A stretch of 61,474 nt of DNA from assembly GCA_013286045.1 (NCBI GenBank), contig JABDGM010000014.1, positions 1 to 61,474 on the forward strand. Reading direction: 5' to 3'. The notes under the pieces are model-generated. The model did not search any database. It was given only the letters and a program-made list of their open reading frames with translations, and was not told the DNA's origin. The DNA comes from Planctomycetota bacterium (GTDB taxonomy: Bacteria > Planctomycetota > Planctomycetia > Pirellulales > Lacipirellulaceae). This document shows positions 42,527 to 51,246 of the stretch, in pieces (the stretch's first letter is position 1; every line of letters begins with the position of its first letter). The position numbers and the translations under genes were made by a program.

Positions 42527-43365
42527 CCGCGGATTCCTTGCCACAACATTTGACCGGAGATCCAGAGCAGCACCACCACGAACACCAGCCGAATCGTAGA
42601 GCTGCGGAGTTTCGGCAACAGGTACGATCCGCCAAGCGCGCCTAGCAGTACGCCGACGGCCACCGGCGCGGCGATGAACGGATCGATTTCTCCACGCATG
42701 TAATAAACACTGGCACTGGCAGCGGCCGTGACGCCAATCATGAAGTTACTCGTGGCGGTAGAGACTTTAATGGGCATGTGCATAGCGAGGTCCATCGCTG
42801 GCACCTTTAACGAACCGGAACCAATGCCCAAAAGACCGCTAATTGCGCCGGCGACATACATCATGGCCAAGCCGATTCGTGTGCTGGTAACGCGATAGTA
42901 GGTTTCGCGGCCTGTTCGCTTGTCGAAGTAGCTGCCGTGAAGCCGCAAGTAGTCTGCCCACGGCGCCGGTTTCGTCGATTGTTGAAACTCTGATTGCTTC
43001 AATTTGCGGATCATCATCAGCGACGAATACGCCAACACGACACCGAAAATGATGAACAGCCAGCGACCGCTTAATAGACCCGCGAGATACGCGCCTGTGA
43101 GTGCTCCCGAAGTGGTCGCCAATTCCAACACCATCGCCACGCGAAGATTCGTAAGCCCGTCGCGCACATAGGCTGCCGCCGCGCCGCTAGATGTCGCAAT
43201 CACCGAGACGATCGAGGCCCCGATTGCGTAACGAATATCGATGCCGAACAGCAGCGTAAGCACGGGGATCACGATCACACCGCCGCCGAGCCCGAGCAAC
43301 GATCCCAGCACGCCTGCGGCTACGGAGATCAACAAAACGTAGAGGACGAACTCGAGCGGGGTCAT
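42523..43365 (-). CDS. TauE/SafE family sulfite/organic anion exporter
   Basis: A 280-residue membrane protein with about eight helices in two similar halves. Each half starts with a glycine-rich signature: GVLGSLLGLGGGVIVIPVL and GAISGLLGIGSGSLKVPAM. These are the defining repeats of the TauE/SafE family, whose members move sulfite, sulfoacetate or other small anions. The ATG at 43365 is preferred to a TTG at 43422. It is coupled to a DUF1634 gene by ATGA. Substrate unknown. Confidence 0.88.
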   Translation of the reverse strand: MTPLEFVLYVLLISVAAGVLGSLLGLGGGVIVIPVLTLLFGIDIRYAIGASIVSVIATSSGAAAAYVRDGLTNLRVAMVLELATTSGALTGAYLAGLLSGRWLFIIFGVVLAYSSLMMIRKLKQSEFQQSTKPAPWADYLRLHGSYFDKRTGRETYYRVTSTRIGLAMMYVAGAISGLLGIGSGSLKVPAMDLAMHMPIKVSTATSNFMIGVTAAASASVYYMRGEIDPFIAAPVAVGVLLGALGGSYLLPKLRSSTIRLVFVVVLLWISGQMLWQGIRG

Positions 43366-43509
43366 AGCGACGTCGCCAGTGGCAAGCGCGCTACGGCCGC
43401 TCTCTTGGTCGAGTTGCGGCAAATGAACGTGCGCGGACTGACTCAGCCCACTCTAGCGGACAATTTCAACCTGGCGAAGCGCACGTAATGCGATCAACTA
43501 ACTAGATAA

Positions 43510-44922
43510 TCAAACGGCCGCCGAGTGGCGACGTCGATTGCGGCGTCTCGCTTGTTTGGCGCCTCCGCTTTGCGCGGTCTTGGGCGCGTATGCGACACCC
43601 GGCGCGGGTCGACGCGACTTCGGCTTTTTGCCGCGTGGCGGACCCCAGTTGCCGCGACGACCATTTGCCTTCGGCTCGGGATGGTCAGCGTGTTCGCCCT
43701 CTGTGTTCGGAAGTCGCTTGAACTCCGGATGATCTTGTTGAACGGCGAGCGTCTTCCGCATCAAGCGTTCGATTTGTCGCAATTGATCGCGTTCGTGGCG
43801 GCCGCAGAAAGACGTGGCGATACCCGTCGCGCCGGCGCGCCCGGTGCGGCCGATGCGGTGGACGTAGATCTCGGCTACTTCCGGCAACTCGTAATTGATC
43901 ACGTGCGAAATGCCTTGCACATCGATCCCACGCGCGGCGATATCGGTTGCCACCAGTACCGGCGGCCGATTCGACTTGAACGCCTCCAACGTGCGTTGCC
44001 GCACGCTTTGGCTTTTGTTGCCGTGAATCGCAGCCGCGCGAATGCCGGAGCGATCCAAGTGCTTCACGATCTTGTCGGCCCCGTGCTTCGTGCGGGCGAA
44101 TACAATCGTTCGCGTGCATGCAGTGTTCTGCAAGTAATGCACGAGCAATTGCGATTTGTGCTGCTGGTCGACGTGGTAAACGGAGTGCTCGACCAGTTCG
44201 GCCGGCGTTGCTACAGGCGCAACTTGAATGTGTGTGGGATCTGTCAGCCATTCACTTGCAAGCTTGCGAATTTCCGGTGGCATCGTCGCTGAGAACATGA
44301 GCGTCTGGCGATTCTTCGGCACTGAAGACACGATCTTGCGCAGCGGAACAATAAAGCCCATGTCGAGCATTTGATCAGCTTCGTCCAGAATCAAGATCTC
44401 GACGTTGCGGAGATTGATGTGCCCCTGATCCATAAGGTCCAGCAGGCGGCCGGGCGTCGCCACGAGCACGTCGACGCCATTTTGCAGCGCCTTAACCTGT
44501 GGGCCTTGGCCAACACCGCCGTAGACGACTGTGTAACGCAGTCCCGTGAATTTGCCGTACGTCTTGAAGCTCTCGCCAATTTGGGCGGCGAGTTCGCGAG
44601 TAGGCGCGAGAATCAGCGATCGAATCGGGCGGCGATCCGCACGCGGAAATGAATCGCGGCGACGGCCATTATTTTTCTGCCGCGGCTCGGGCGCCGGCTT
44701 GCTGGCGATCGCTTTGCTAATGCTTGTGCTTAAACGGTGCAGCGTCGGGAGCGCGAAGGCAGCGGTCTTGCCGGTGCCGGTTTGGGCGCAGCCCATGATG
44801 TCCCGCCCGGTCATTACCGGCGGAATCGCTTGTTGCTGAATTGGGGTCGCCGTGTGGTAGCCCTCAGCGCTAACAGCGCGGAGCAACGGTTCGGCGAGGC
44901 CCAGTTGGTCGAAATTAATCAC
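43510..44922 (-). CDS. DEAD-box ATP-dependent RNA helicase (RhlE-like)
   Basis: A 470-residue helicase. Motifs in order: Q motif (TATPIQQQAIP), I AQTGTGKT, Ia PTRELAAQIG, II LDEADQMLD, III FSATMP, IV-V IVFARTKHGADKI and ATDIAARGIDV, VI HRIGRTGRAG. The C-terminal 70 residues are basic (Arg/Lys/Gly/Pro), as in RhlE-type helicases that act on rRNA or mRNA. The GTG at 44922 gives the family start (VINFDQLGL); the frame to 45051 is not needed. A promoter at 45204-45231 gives a leader of about 275 nt, reminiscent of cold-induced helicase genes. Confidence 0.92.
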   Translation of the reverse strand: MINFDQLGLAEPLLRAVSAEGYHTATPIQQQAIPPVMTGRDIMGCAQTGTGKTAAFALPTLHRLSTSISKAIASKPAPEPRQKNNGRRRDSFPRADRRPIRSLILAPTRELAAQIGESFKTYGKFTGLRYTVVYGGVGQGPQVKALQNGVDVLVATPGRLLDLMDQGHINLRNVEILILDEADQMLDMGFIVPLRKIVSSVPKNRQTLMFSATMPPEIRKLASEWLTDPTHIQVAPVATPAELVEHSVYHVDQQHKSQLLVHYLQNTACTRTIVFARTKHGADKIVKHLDRSGIRAAAIHGNKSQSVRQRTLEAFKSNRPPVLVATDIAARGIDVQGISHVINYELPEVAEIYVHRIGRTGRAGATGIATSFCGRHERDQLRQIERLMRKTLAVQQDHPEFKRLPNTEGEHADHPEPKANGRRGNWGPPRGKKPKSRRPAPGVAYAPKTAQSGGAKQARRRNRRRHSAAV

Positions 44923-45394
44923 GAAATGCTCTCGTTCTTTCCCACCTAGGGGAATTTGTGGCGCTGCGAACTCAGACCTCGCGCGGAGGCGGCGCTGCAA
45001 CGCGATTGCTAAAAAGGCTCGACCGCTGACATCAGCAGGAACCACGTGCAATTTGCACGTTCAGGAGCAAGAAAATCAGTCGCGGTCGTGAGCAAGAGAT
45101 ACCGGGGCGGTGTGTGAAAAGCCCTGGTGGCCGCTGCAATCGATTTTGAATGAACCTGGCTCGGCAGTGCCGGAGCCGGTCTCGCACCTAACTTGTTAGT
45201 GCAAGGATAGCACAAACGAGGGGTCGGTCAAGGGTAGATCGGCTTGCTAGCGGCGGTTGCATCACTAATTCGCGTGAATTGACGGCTTTGCGAAGCCTAT
45301 CGTGCGTTCTTCCGGCGGGAAAGTGTCGCACCTGTGCGCCCACCAGCCTTTCCGTGATATTACTCCTCAACTTCAAATCCGGAGGAACGACTTC
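44923..45394. other. Intergenic region between the DEAD-box helicase and DUF486 genes
   Basis: This 472-nt gap separates divergent genes. On the minus strand it holds the helicase promoter (45204-45231) and a leader of about 275 nt with a GC-rich stem-loop at 45160-45179 (GGCTC/GAGCC arms with an inner GGC/GCC). On the plus strand, GGAGGA at 45381-45386 is the ribosome-binding site of the DUF486 gene; no plus-strand promoter was convincing. No coding sequence was recognised. Confidence 0.5.
45204..45231 (-). promoter_or_regulatory. Predicted sigma-70 promoter of the DEAD-box helicase gene
   Basis: On the minus strand, -35 TTGACC (45226-45231) and -10 TATCCT (45204-45209) are spaced by 16 nt. 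The implied 5' leader is unusually long (about 275 nt). Confidence 0.5.
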
Positions 45395-45751
45395 ATGAAT
45401 CCGATCGTCACCACCATTCTTCTGCTCTGCGGTTCGAACATCTTCATGACGTTCGCCTGGTACGGTCACCTCAAAAACCTGGGTGACAAACCGCTGCTGG
45501 TCGCCGTTCTCGCGAGCTGGGGAATCGCGTTCTTCGAGTACTTGCTACAGGTGCCGGCCAATCGCATCGGCTTCGGGAAACTCACGCTGCCGCAACTCAA
45601 GATGTTGCAAGAGGTGATTACGCTGAGCGTGTTCGTCCCGTTCAGCATCTTCTACATGCGACAACCGCTCAAACTGGACTTTCTTTGGGCAGGCTTGTGC
45701 CTGTGCGGCGCCGTGTTCTTCATGTTCCGCAACTTTGCCGTTGCCGGATAA
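45395..45751 (+). CDS. DUF486 (DMT-like) small membrane protein
   Basis: A 118-residue protein with four hydrophobic helices. NIFMTFAWYGHLKN, AWYGHLK, the FFEYLLQVPANRIG motif and LKMLQEVITLSVFVPFSIFY are characteristic of DUF486, a small relative of drug/metabolite transporters. GGAGGA 8 nt before the ATG at 45395 is a near-perfect ribosome-binding site; the longer frame from 45302 is not supported. It is convergent with the next gene. Transport substrate unknown. Confidence 0.85.
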   Translation: MNPIVTTILLLCGSNIFMTFAWYGHLKNLGDKPLLVAVLASWGIAFFEYLLQVPANRIGFGKLTLPQLKMLQEVITLSVFVPFSIFYMRQPLKLDFLWAGLCLCGAVFFMFRNFAVAG

Positions 45752-45776
45752 AAGCTTAAGCCGGTGCCGAATCGTC

Positions 45777-46385
45777 TTACGGCAGTTCGCTAACCCTGCG
45801 CTCCCACTCGACCTTTTCAGCGAGCACCATCTCGGCGACTTCGTCCCACGTGTTTGCACGCGGGCCGGGCAAGTGTTCGTTCGTCGAATTGGTAAATACG
45901 ATGGTCTTCGCGCCTTCGGCGCGCAGCCGCTCAATGTTCGAAGGCGAATCTTCGATATACAAATCGGCCCCGACGGCCGTCTTCTCTTGCATGAAGCAGA
46001 GATCCCAATACGGAATATCGTGCCGATCGAGCCACTGGATCGTTTGGCTCACCGCGATTTGGTGGAAGTACTTGATGAACAGCCGATGCGTGATGATGCG
46101 AATCCGCACGCCGGCCTTCGAGAGTCGCCGCAGCGCCTGCGGAGCGCGGGCCGTTGGTGGCAGCTTCAGAAACAATTCGCGCTGCATCACGGCAAATTTG
46201 TGAAGCGCATCGTAACCGCCCGGCGCATGAGCCACGCCCCACTCGGCCAAACCCCACGAAATCCGCTCTGGCAATGACTCGATACTCACGCCGAGCCATT
46301 CGGCCGCGATTGGCCGCAGCCCGCCGTAGAAATCGGCAACAACCCCATCCAAATCGACACCGAAAACAAAAGAACGATCAGTCAT
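45777..46385 (-). CDS. HAD-family 5'(3')-nucleotidase-like protein (NT5C type)
   Basis: A 202-residue HAD protein. Motif I is VFGVDLDGVVADF (nucleophile Asp plus DGV pattern of NT5C-like enzymes), motif II lies in IRIITHR, the lysine in FMQEKTAVGAD, and motif IV in LYIEDSPSNIERL. NT5C-type enzymes dephosphorylate deoxynucleoside monophosphates. The ATG at 46385 is chosen over a TTG one codon earlier. The two neighbours are not related in function. Fold secure, substrate inferred from family. Confidence 0.75.
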   Translation of the reverse strand: MTDRSFVFGVDLDGVVADFYGGLRPIAAEWLGVSIESLPERISWGLAEWGVAHAPGGYDALHKFAVMQRELFLKLPPTARAPQALRRLSKAGVRIRIITHRLFIKYFHQIAVSQTIQWLDRHDIPYWDLCFMQEKTAVGADLYIEDSPSNIERLRAEGAKTIVFTNSTNEHLPGPRANTWDEVAEMVLAEKVEWERRVSELP

Positions 46386-46446
46386 CAATGCAGGATACAG
46401 GATGTCGCGACGTGGGGGCAGGCACCGTACGTGTGTAGATCTCTCA

Positions 46447-46779
46447 TCAATTCGATCCTGCTTCGAATTTGTTTTGGCTTGCCGTCAACTTGCGCCGACT
46501 GCCAGCCCAACATGCAAGGGCGCTTCCAGGTAACACGACGAGCAATGCCAGAGCTATAAGCCCCAGCGTCATGTAAGCGGGGGCGTCAGCAGGATCGTTG
46601 GGGCCGCTTCGTATGTACGGCGGCAGCGACATAATACTTGCAGCCAACCAAATTAACGACCAAACCGGGGCGAACAGCACGCTAACTAGCCCGCGCTGGC
46701 GATACCGTGAAATGAACCATCGGCCGATTAATAATGGCGGCAGCCAAAAGCCAACAAGAATTAGTAACGTAATTGGCAT
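46447..46779 (-). CDS. Small membrane protein, unknown function
   Basis: A 110-residue protein with three hydrophobic helices: about residues 3-20, 32-52 and 70-92. The loop between the second and third has PPYIRSGPNDPADAP. No family was recognised. It lies 30 nt after the EF-G gene on the same strand and could be its operon partner, but the poor sequence context (no clear ribosome-binding site) leaves some doubt. Confidence 0.5.
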   Translation of the reverse strand: MPITLLILVGFWLPPLLIGRWFISRYRQRGLVSVLFAPVWSLIWLAASIMSLPPYIRSGPNDPADAPAYMTLGLIALALLVVLPGSALACWAGSRRKLTASQNKFEAGSN

Positions 46780-46809
46780 TGCGCATCCCTAATGCTCAAT
46801 CGTACTATC

Positions 46810-48945
46810 CTACGAATCTCCTAAAAACTTTTGCAACACATCATTCGGCGCCGGTGCATACGTGCTCGGCTCCATCGAACAGCTCGCGCGGCCTTGGCTG
46901 AGTGAACGCATCGCGCTGGAGTAGCCGAACAGGTTGGCAAGTGGCGCCTCGGCATGCAGCACGGTCGCCGTGCCGCGCGATTCGGTGCTGTGAATGATCG
47001 CTCGCCGCTGTTGCAGATCGCTCACCAAGTCTCCGACGTGCTCGTCCGGCGTGCTAACTTCCAGCTTCATGATCGGCTCGAGGAGCACCGGCCCGGCCGC
47101 GCGCAGTGCCTGATCAAAGGCATGGTTGGCGGCCGTCCGAAATGCGATTTCCGAGAGACCGCTCTCGCCCACTTCGCCGCCGAGCACGGTCACCTTCAGT
47201 CGCATAAGTGGGAAGCCCAATAAGCCGCCCCCCTGCCCTGCACTTTCCAGCTCTTCGAGCACGACGGTCAGCATTTCCATCGGCAGTCCGTGCTGCAGCG
47301 AGTTTGTGACCGTCACTGGCACGTGACCTTTTTCGAACGGCTCGACGCGGACTCGCACTTTCGCCGCGTGCTGCACGCCCTGGATCATGCGACTGCATTC
47401 GCCCGTCGCTTCCGCCGCTTTGGCGATCGTTTCGCGGTAGCTCACGCGCGGCTTATGCACTTTCACATTGAGCCGGAAATCTCGCAGCAGCCGGTGCTGA
47501 ATCACTTCGAGGTGCAATTCGCCCATGCCGCTAATGAGTGTTTGCCCAGTTTCGGTATTCTCCTCCGCTCGAAACGTCGGATCCTGTTTGCGAAGCATCT
47601 CGAGCGTTTCGGAGAGCTTTTTGCGATCTTCGGTGCTCTCGGCTTCGATCGCCATCGAGATAACAGTCTCAGGGAAATCGATCGAAGCGAGCAAAATTGG
47701 CTCGCGGGTATCGCACAGCGTATCGCCCGTGATCGAATCGCGCAGCCCGATGACGCCGACGATATCGCCCGCACGGGCGGTTGTGAGCTGCTCATCTTTC
47801 TTACTCGCGTGAATTCGCCAGAGTTGAGCAACGTTTTCCTTTTTGTCGCGAGTTGAATTGAGCACGCGCGAGTTAGGCTCAAGCGTGCCGGAGTAAATCC
47901 GCACCCACGAAAGGTCACCCGTTTTGTATGGTTGAATTTTGAACACCAGCCCACAAAATGGCTCTTCCGGATCGGGTTTCCGCATGATCGTCTTTTCGGG
48001 TTCGCCGGCGGCCGCAGCTTCTGCCGCCCTCCCTTTGCCCCTGGGTTTATGGCCGATGTCGATGCCTTCGACCGGCGGCACATCCGTCGGATTCGGCAGA
48101 TATGCAGCCACCGCGTCAAGGACCGGGGCGACCCCTACACCGTGTAGCGCCGAACCGCACAGCACGGGCTGAATTTGCAGATGTAGCGTCGCTTCGCGGA
48201 TTACTTTGTGGATAAGCGGTTCGGGAATGTCTTGCTCAGCAAGCGCGAGCTCCATCAGCTCGTTGCTGAAGTTGTAGAGCGATTCGAGCATCCTCTCGCG
48301 CCATAATTGAGCCTCGCTGGCGAGGTCTTCGTCCGTAATATCCGCGGCGATGATTTTGTTTCCTTCTTTACCGTCGGGAAACGTGAGCATCTTCATCCGC
48401 ACGAGATCAATCACACCGCGAAACGGATTGTTCGTATGCGATGGGCCCTGGCCAACGGGAATTTGCAGCGCGACCGTATTTGCGCCGAGCCGGCTTCCCA
48501 TTTCTGCATAAACCGATTCGAAGTCCGCGCCTTCTCGGTCGAGTTTGTTGATGAATGCCAGCCGCGGCACTTTGTATTTATTGGCCTGCCGCCAGACAGT
48601 TTCGCTCTGCGCCTCGACCCCTTCACGAGCGCTGAATACCACGACGCCGCCGTCCAGCACGCGCAGGCTGCGCTCCACTTCCGCGGTGAAATCGACGTGG
48701 CCCGGCGTATCAATAAGATTGATGACGACGTCTTTCCAAGGAAACTGCACGCACGCCGAGTAGATTGTGATACCGCGCTCGGCCTCTTCCGGATCATCGT
48801 CCGTCGTCGTGGTACCTCGATCGACTTCGCCCGCGCGATGCTTCGCACCGCTGGCAAACAACATGCGCTCTGTCACGGTGGTCTTGCCCGCATCAATGTG
48901 GGCAATGATCCCGATGTTCCGGATTTTTTCGAGCGGGGTGGGCAT
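46810..48945 (-). CDS. fusA: Elongation factor G
   Basis: A 711-residue translocation GTPase. G1 is AHIDAGKTT, G3 DTPGHVDF, and G4 NKLDREGAD; domains II to V follow (TGQTLISGMGELHLEVI is typical of domain III, HGLPMEML and FRTAANHAFDQALR of IV). An Ala/Gly/Lys-rich insertion lies between the G domain and domain II (around residue 310, KPRGKGRAAEAAAAGEPEK). The ATG at 48945 gives MPTPLEKIRNIGI; a TTG 12 nt earlier is the alternative. It lies downstream of rpsG but beyond a strong terminator. Being in the str cluster, it is probably the main EF-G, though planctomycetes often carry paralogues. Confidence 0.94.
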   Translation of the reverse strand: MPTPLEKIRNIGIIAHIDAGKTTVTERMLFASGAKHRAGEVDRGTTTTDDDPEEAERGITIYSACVQFPWKDVVINLIDTPGHVDFTAEVERSLRVLDGGVVVFSAREGVEAQSETVWRQANKYKVPRLAFINKLDREGADFESVYAEMGSRLGANTVALQIPVGQGPSHTNNPFRGVIDLVRMKMLTFPDGKEGNKIIAADITDEDLASEAQLWRERMLESLYNFSNELMELALAEQDIPEPLIHKVIREATLHLQIQPVLCGSALHGVGVAPVLDAVAAYLPNPTDVPPVEGIDIGHKPRGKGRAAEAAAAGEPEKTIMRKPDPEEPFCGLVFKIQPYKTGDLSWVRIYSGTLEPNSRVLNSTRDKKENVAQLWRIHASKKDEQLTTARAGDIVGVIGLRDSITGDTLCDTREPILLASIDFPETVISMAIEAESTEDRKKLSETLEMLRKQDPTFRAEENTETGQTLISGMGELHLEVIQHRLLRDFRLNVKVHKPRVSYRETIAKAAEATGECSRMIQGVQHAAKVRVRVEPFEKGHVPVTVTNSLQHGLPMEMLTVVLEELESAGQGGGLLGFPLMRLKVTVLGGEVGESGLSEIAFRTAANHAFDQALRAAGPVLLEPIMKLEVSTPDEHVGDLVSDLQQRRAIIHSTESRGTATVLHAEAPLANLFGYSSAMRSLSQGRASCSMEPSTYAPAPNDVLQKFLGDS

Positions 48946-48986
48946 GCCTAGATCCAACCAAATCGCACGGGACTACCTCCGCGCAT

Positions 48987-49019
48987 AAAAAACGCCGCGG
49001 CCTTTTTGGGCCGCGGCGT
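48987..49019 (-). terminator. Intrinsic terminator between rpsG and fusA
   Basis: ACGCCGCGGCC and GGCCGCGGCGT form a perfect 11-bp stem (48992-49002 with 49009-49019), followed on the minus strand by TTTTTTAT. It lies 15 nt after the rpsG stop and about 40 nt before fusA, so fusA needs partial read-through or its own start site. Confidence 0.8.
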
Positions 49020-49033
49020 ACTGTGATTCAGTA

Positions 49034-49504
49034 CTACCACGCGAAGTGCGCAAACGCCTTGTTGGCGTCGGCCATGCGGTGGACGTTTTCGCGTCGGCTC
49101 ACGGCCGCGCCTTCGCGATTGAACGCGGCGACGAATTCATCCGCAAGCTTCTGAGCCGTCGGCCGGCCCTTCTTTTCGCGGATCGCCATCAGTAGCCAGC
49201 GAATCGCCAGCGATTGCTGCCGCGTGCGATTCACTTGCATCGGCACCTGATAGGCGGCACCGCCGACGCGCTTGCTGCGAACCTCGATCGACGGTTTCAC
49301 GTGCTCGAGCGCTTGCGTGAAGACTTCGATCGGTTCCTTATCCGGAATACGCTTCTTGACGATTTCGAGCGCATCGTAGAACACGTTCTGCGCGACGCTC
49401 TTCTTGCCGTCATGCATCAGCGTGTTAATGAACTTCGAAGCGAGCAGCGACCCGTACACCGGATCGGGCTTAAGTTGTTTCCGACTGGAAGTAATGCGAC
49501 CCAT
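49034..49504 (-). CDS. rpsG: 30S ribosomal protein S7
   Basis: A 156-residue S7 that nucleates the small-subunit head. It has [56 protein letters not shown] and the end [12 protein letters not shown]. It follows rpsL by 105 nt, a gap filled with heptad repeats. Confidence 0.97.
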   Translation of the reverse strand: MGRITSSRKQLKPDPVYGSLLASKFINTLMHDGKKSVAQNVFYDALEIVKKRIPDKEPIEVFTQALEHVKPSIEVRSKRVGGAAYQVPMQVNRTRQQSLAIRWLLMAIREKKGRPTAQKLADEFVAAFNREGAAVSRRENVHRMADANKAFAHFAW

Positions 49505-49512
49505 AGGGAGGA

Positions 49513-49602
49513 GAGCTATTAGCTGTTAGCTGTTAGCCCTTAGCTGAATGATTTGTTTCTTGTCTTACTTACGGCTAATAGCTAAGAGCTACTAGCCAAC
49601 GG
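49513..49602. repeat. AGCYNNN heptad arrays in inverted arrangement between rpsL and rpsG
   Basis: A first array at 49513-49547 reads agctatt, agctgtt, agctgtt, agccctt, agctgaa. A second at 49572-49602 reads ggctaat, agctaag, agctact, agccaac, ggc. AGCTATTAGC and GCTAATAGCT are complementary across the 25-nt spacer, so the gap can fold into a hairpin. It shares units with 36385-36419. Confidence 0.65.
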
Positions 49603-49609
49603 CTTTTTA

Positions 49610-49978
49610 CTAACTCTTCTTCGCGCCGTATCGGCTGCGGGATTTCTTACGACCTTGAACACCCAACGTATCACGGGCACCGCGCACTACCTGATACCGC
49701 ACACCGGGCAGGTCGCGAATACGACCGCCGCGCACGAGAACGATACTGTGTTCCTGCAGCGAATGGCCTTCGCCCGGAATATACACGGTGACTTCCTTAC
49801 CGTTCGAAAGACGCACGCGGGTGATCTTCCGCAGCGCGGAGTTCGGCTTCTTGGGAGTCATCGTCCGCACGAGCAAGCACACACCACGTTTCTGCGGGCA
49901 CTTATCGAGCACGGGCGACTTCGAGAACTTCCGCTTCGCCTTACGGCTGCGGCGGACTAATTGATTAATTGTCGGCAT
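49610..49978 (-). CDS. rpsL: 30S ribosomal protein S12
   Basis: A 122-residue S12 of the decoding centre. It starts [20 protein letters not shown] and has [20 protein letters not shown] (Lys at the classic streptomycin-contact position, in TPKKPNSA), [20 protein letters not shown] and [19 protein letters not shown]. The wild-type lysine in PKKPNSA suggests no K43-type resistance change. A strong promoter lies about 50 nt upstream. Confidence 0.97.
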   Translation of the reverse strand: MPTINQLVRRSRKAKRKFSKSPVLDKCPQKRGVCLLVRTMTPKKPNSALRKITRVRLSNGKEVTVYIPGEGHSLQEHSIVLVRGGRIRDLPGVRYQVVRGARDTLGVQGRKKSRSRYGAKKS

Positions 49979-50026
49979 CGGACGCCTTCTATCAGGGCAA
50001 TCGAGCAAAACGCGTAGAAACCAATA

Positions 50027-50054
50027 AGTTTACGCCTTTAAGGGAGGCCGTCAA
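50027..50054 (-). promoter_or_regulatory. Predicted sigma-70 promoter of rpsL-rpsG
   Basis: On the minus strand, -35 TTGACG (50049-50054) and -10 TAAACT (50027-50032) are spaced by 16 nt. Transcription would start near 50020, about 42 nt before the rpsL ATG. It implies that rpsL-rpsG are transcribed apart from rpoBC. Confidence 0.6.
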
Positions 50055-50105
50055 GGGCGAGAATTTCAGCGATTCCGGCCCCGGAACGCTCGATCGCCGC
50101 CGTCC

Positions 50106-51215
50106 CTATTCCACCTTAGCTTTCGTCGCCACCTTAGGCGACGAGGTGTCAATGAATACATCCACCTGCTGCCCATCGAACAGCTTGTTATTCGTAGGCC
50201 CATCGACTGCGTAAATCACCTGCAAAACGCGGGTATCCACGCGCTCGGTATTGTCGCCCGTGAGCGATTTTTTCGGGATCACGTACGGCTCGACCCGTAC
50301 GAAACGAAGCGGGAAAAAATCTTTCGACTGGCCTTTGAGCACGGCGCGAGCCTGCGCGTCGGGCACGAACCGCGGGATATCGTACTCATCGATGTCGACG
50401 CGCACGTGAAGCTGGTGCGTAGCACCAAGCACGATTAGTGCGGGCCCACCTGAGGCACCCATGATGGTACCCACATATTCACCAGGCCGCACATTGACCT
50501 GCAGCACATCCCCGTCAACGAGCGCCCGAACCGTGAGGCGTTCCAATTCTGTTTGCGCCTGCTGCACTTGTGCCTTTTCACGTTGGACCGCAGAACGGGC
50601 AACTTGCTTCTCCGGCTCCCACGCGCCGGCTTTCAGCAAGTTGAAGTCGGCGACTGCTTTGTTGTAGCGCTCTTGCGCCTGCTCGGACGCCATCTTCCGG
50701 CCGAGAAACTCCTCTTCCGAGGTAGCATGCTGTGGCAGAAGCTTCTCGCGACGCGCCGTCTGCTGCGCCCAATTGTCCCAATCAGCTTTCGTCTCTCGAA
50801 CTTTCGCTTCAGCAGCTGGAATCTCTTCGGGCCTCGGCATTGATTCGAGTCGGTCGAGCGTTGCTTGCGCATCGGCAAGCATGGCGGTGCGGACTGCCAG
50901 CTCGGCTTTCTTGTCACGGTCGTCGATTTCGAAAAGCGGATCGCCCGCGTTCACGTGCTGACCGACCTTAACGCAAACTTTCCAGACAATCCCTGGCAGC
51001 GGCGTGCCGATTGAAATGTTTTCAGTCTCCGGCTCGACCATGCCCGCGCCCGCAACTGAGTTCGAGAATGGATTAGCCGCGGGCTGAATCGGCGGCGGCA
51101 GCACCGGCATGCGCTGCTTCGCGTTCGCCATGTATCGCACAGCCATGACGATCAGGGCGATCGCAACGATCGGCAGACCAAATTTAGTCAGAAAATTGAG
51201 AAGTTTTGAGATCAT
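50106..51215 (-). CDS. HlyD-family periplasmic adaptor (membrane fusion protein)
   Basis: A 369-residue adaptor. One N-terminal membrane helix (about residues 9-27) is followed by a barrel-sandwich segment (PLPGIVWKVCVKVGQHVNAG and later ALVDGDVLQVNVRPGEYVG), a coiled-coil hairpin between them (about 95-200, rich in Ala/Glu/Gln), and a beta-barrel domain. Such proteins bridge an inner-membrane pump to the outside. It lies downstream of the ABC ATPase and permease of the same operon, so it should work with them as in DevBCA or MacAB systems. Confidence 0.88.
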   Translation of the reverse strand: MISKLLNFLTKFGLPIVAIALIVMAVRYMANAKQRMPVLPPPIQPAANPFSNSVAGAGMVEPETENISIGTPLPGIVWKVCVKVGQHVNAGDPLFEIDDRDKKAELAVRTAMLADAQATLDRLESMPRPEEIPAAEAKVRETKADWDNWAQQTARREKLLPQHATSEEEFLGRKMASEQAQERYNKAVADFNLLKAGAWEPEKQVARSAVQREKAQVQQAQTELERLTVRALVDGDVLQVNVRPGEYVGTIMGASGGPALIVLGATHQLHVRVDIDEYDIPRFVPDAQARAVLKGQSKDFFPLRFVRVEPYVIPKKSLTGDNTERVDTRVLQVIYAVDGPTNNKLFDGQQVDVFIDTSSPKVATKAKVE

Positions 51216-51246
51216 GTGACTTGTCGTGAGAAGCGACTCGCGAGCC

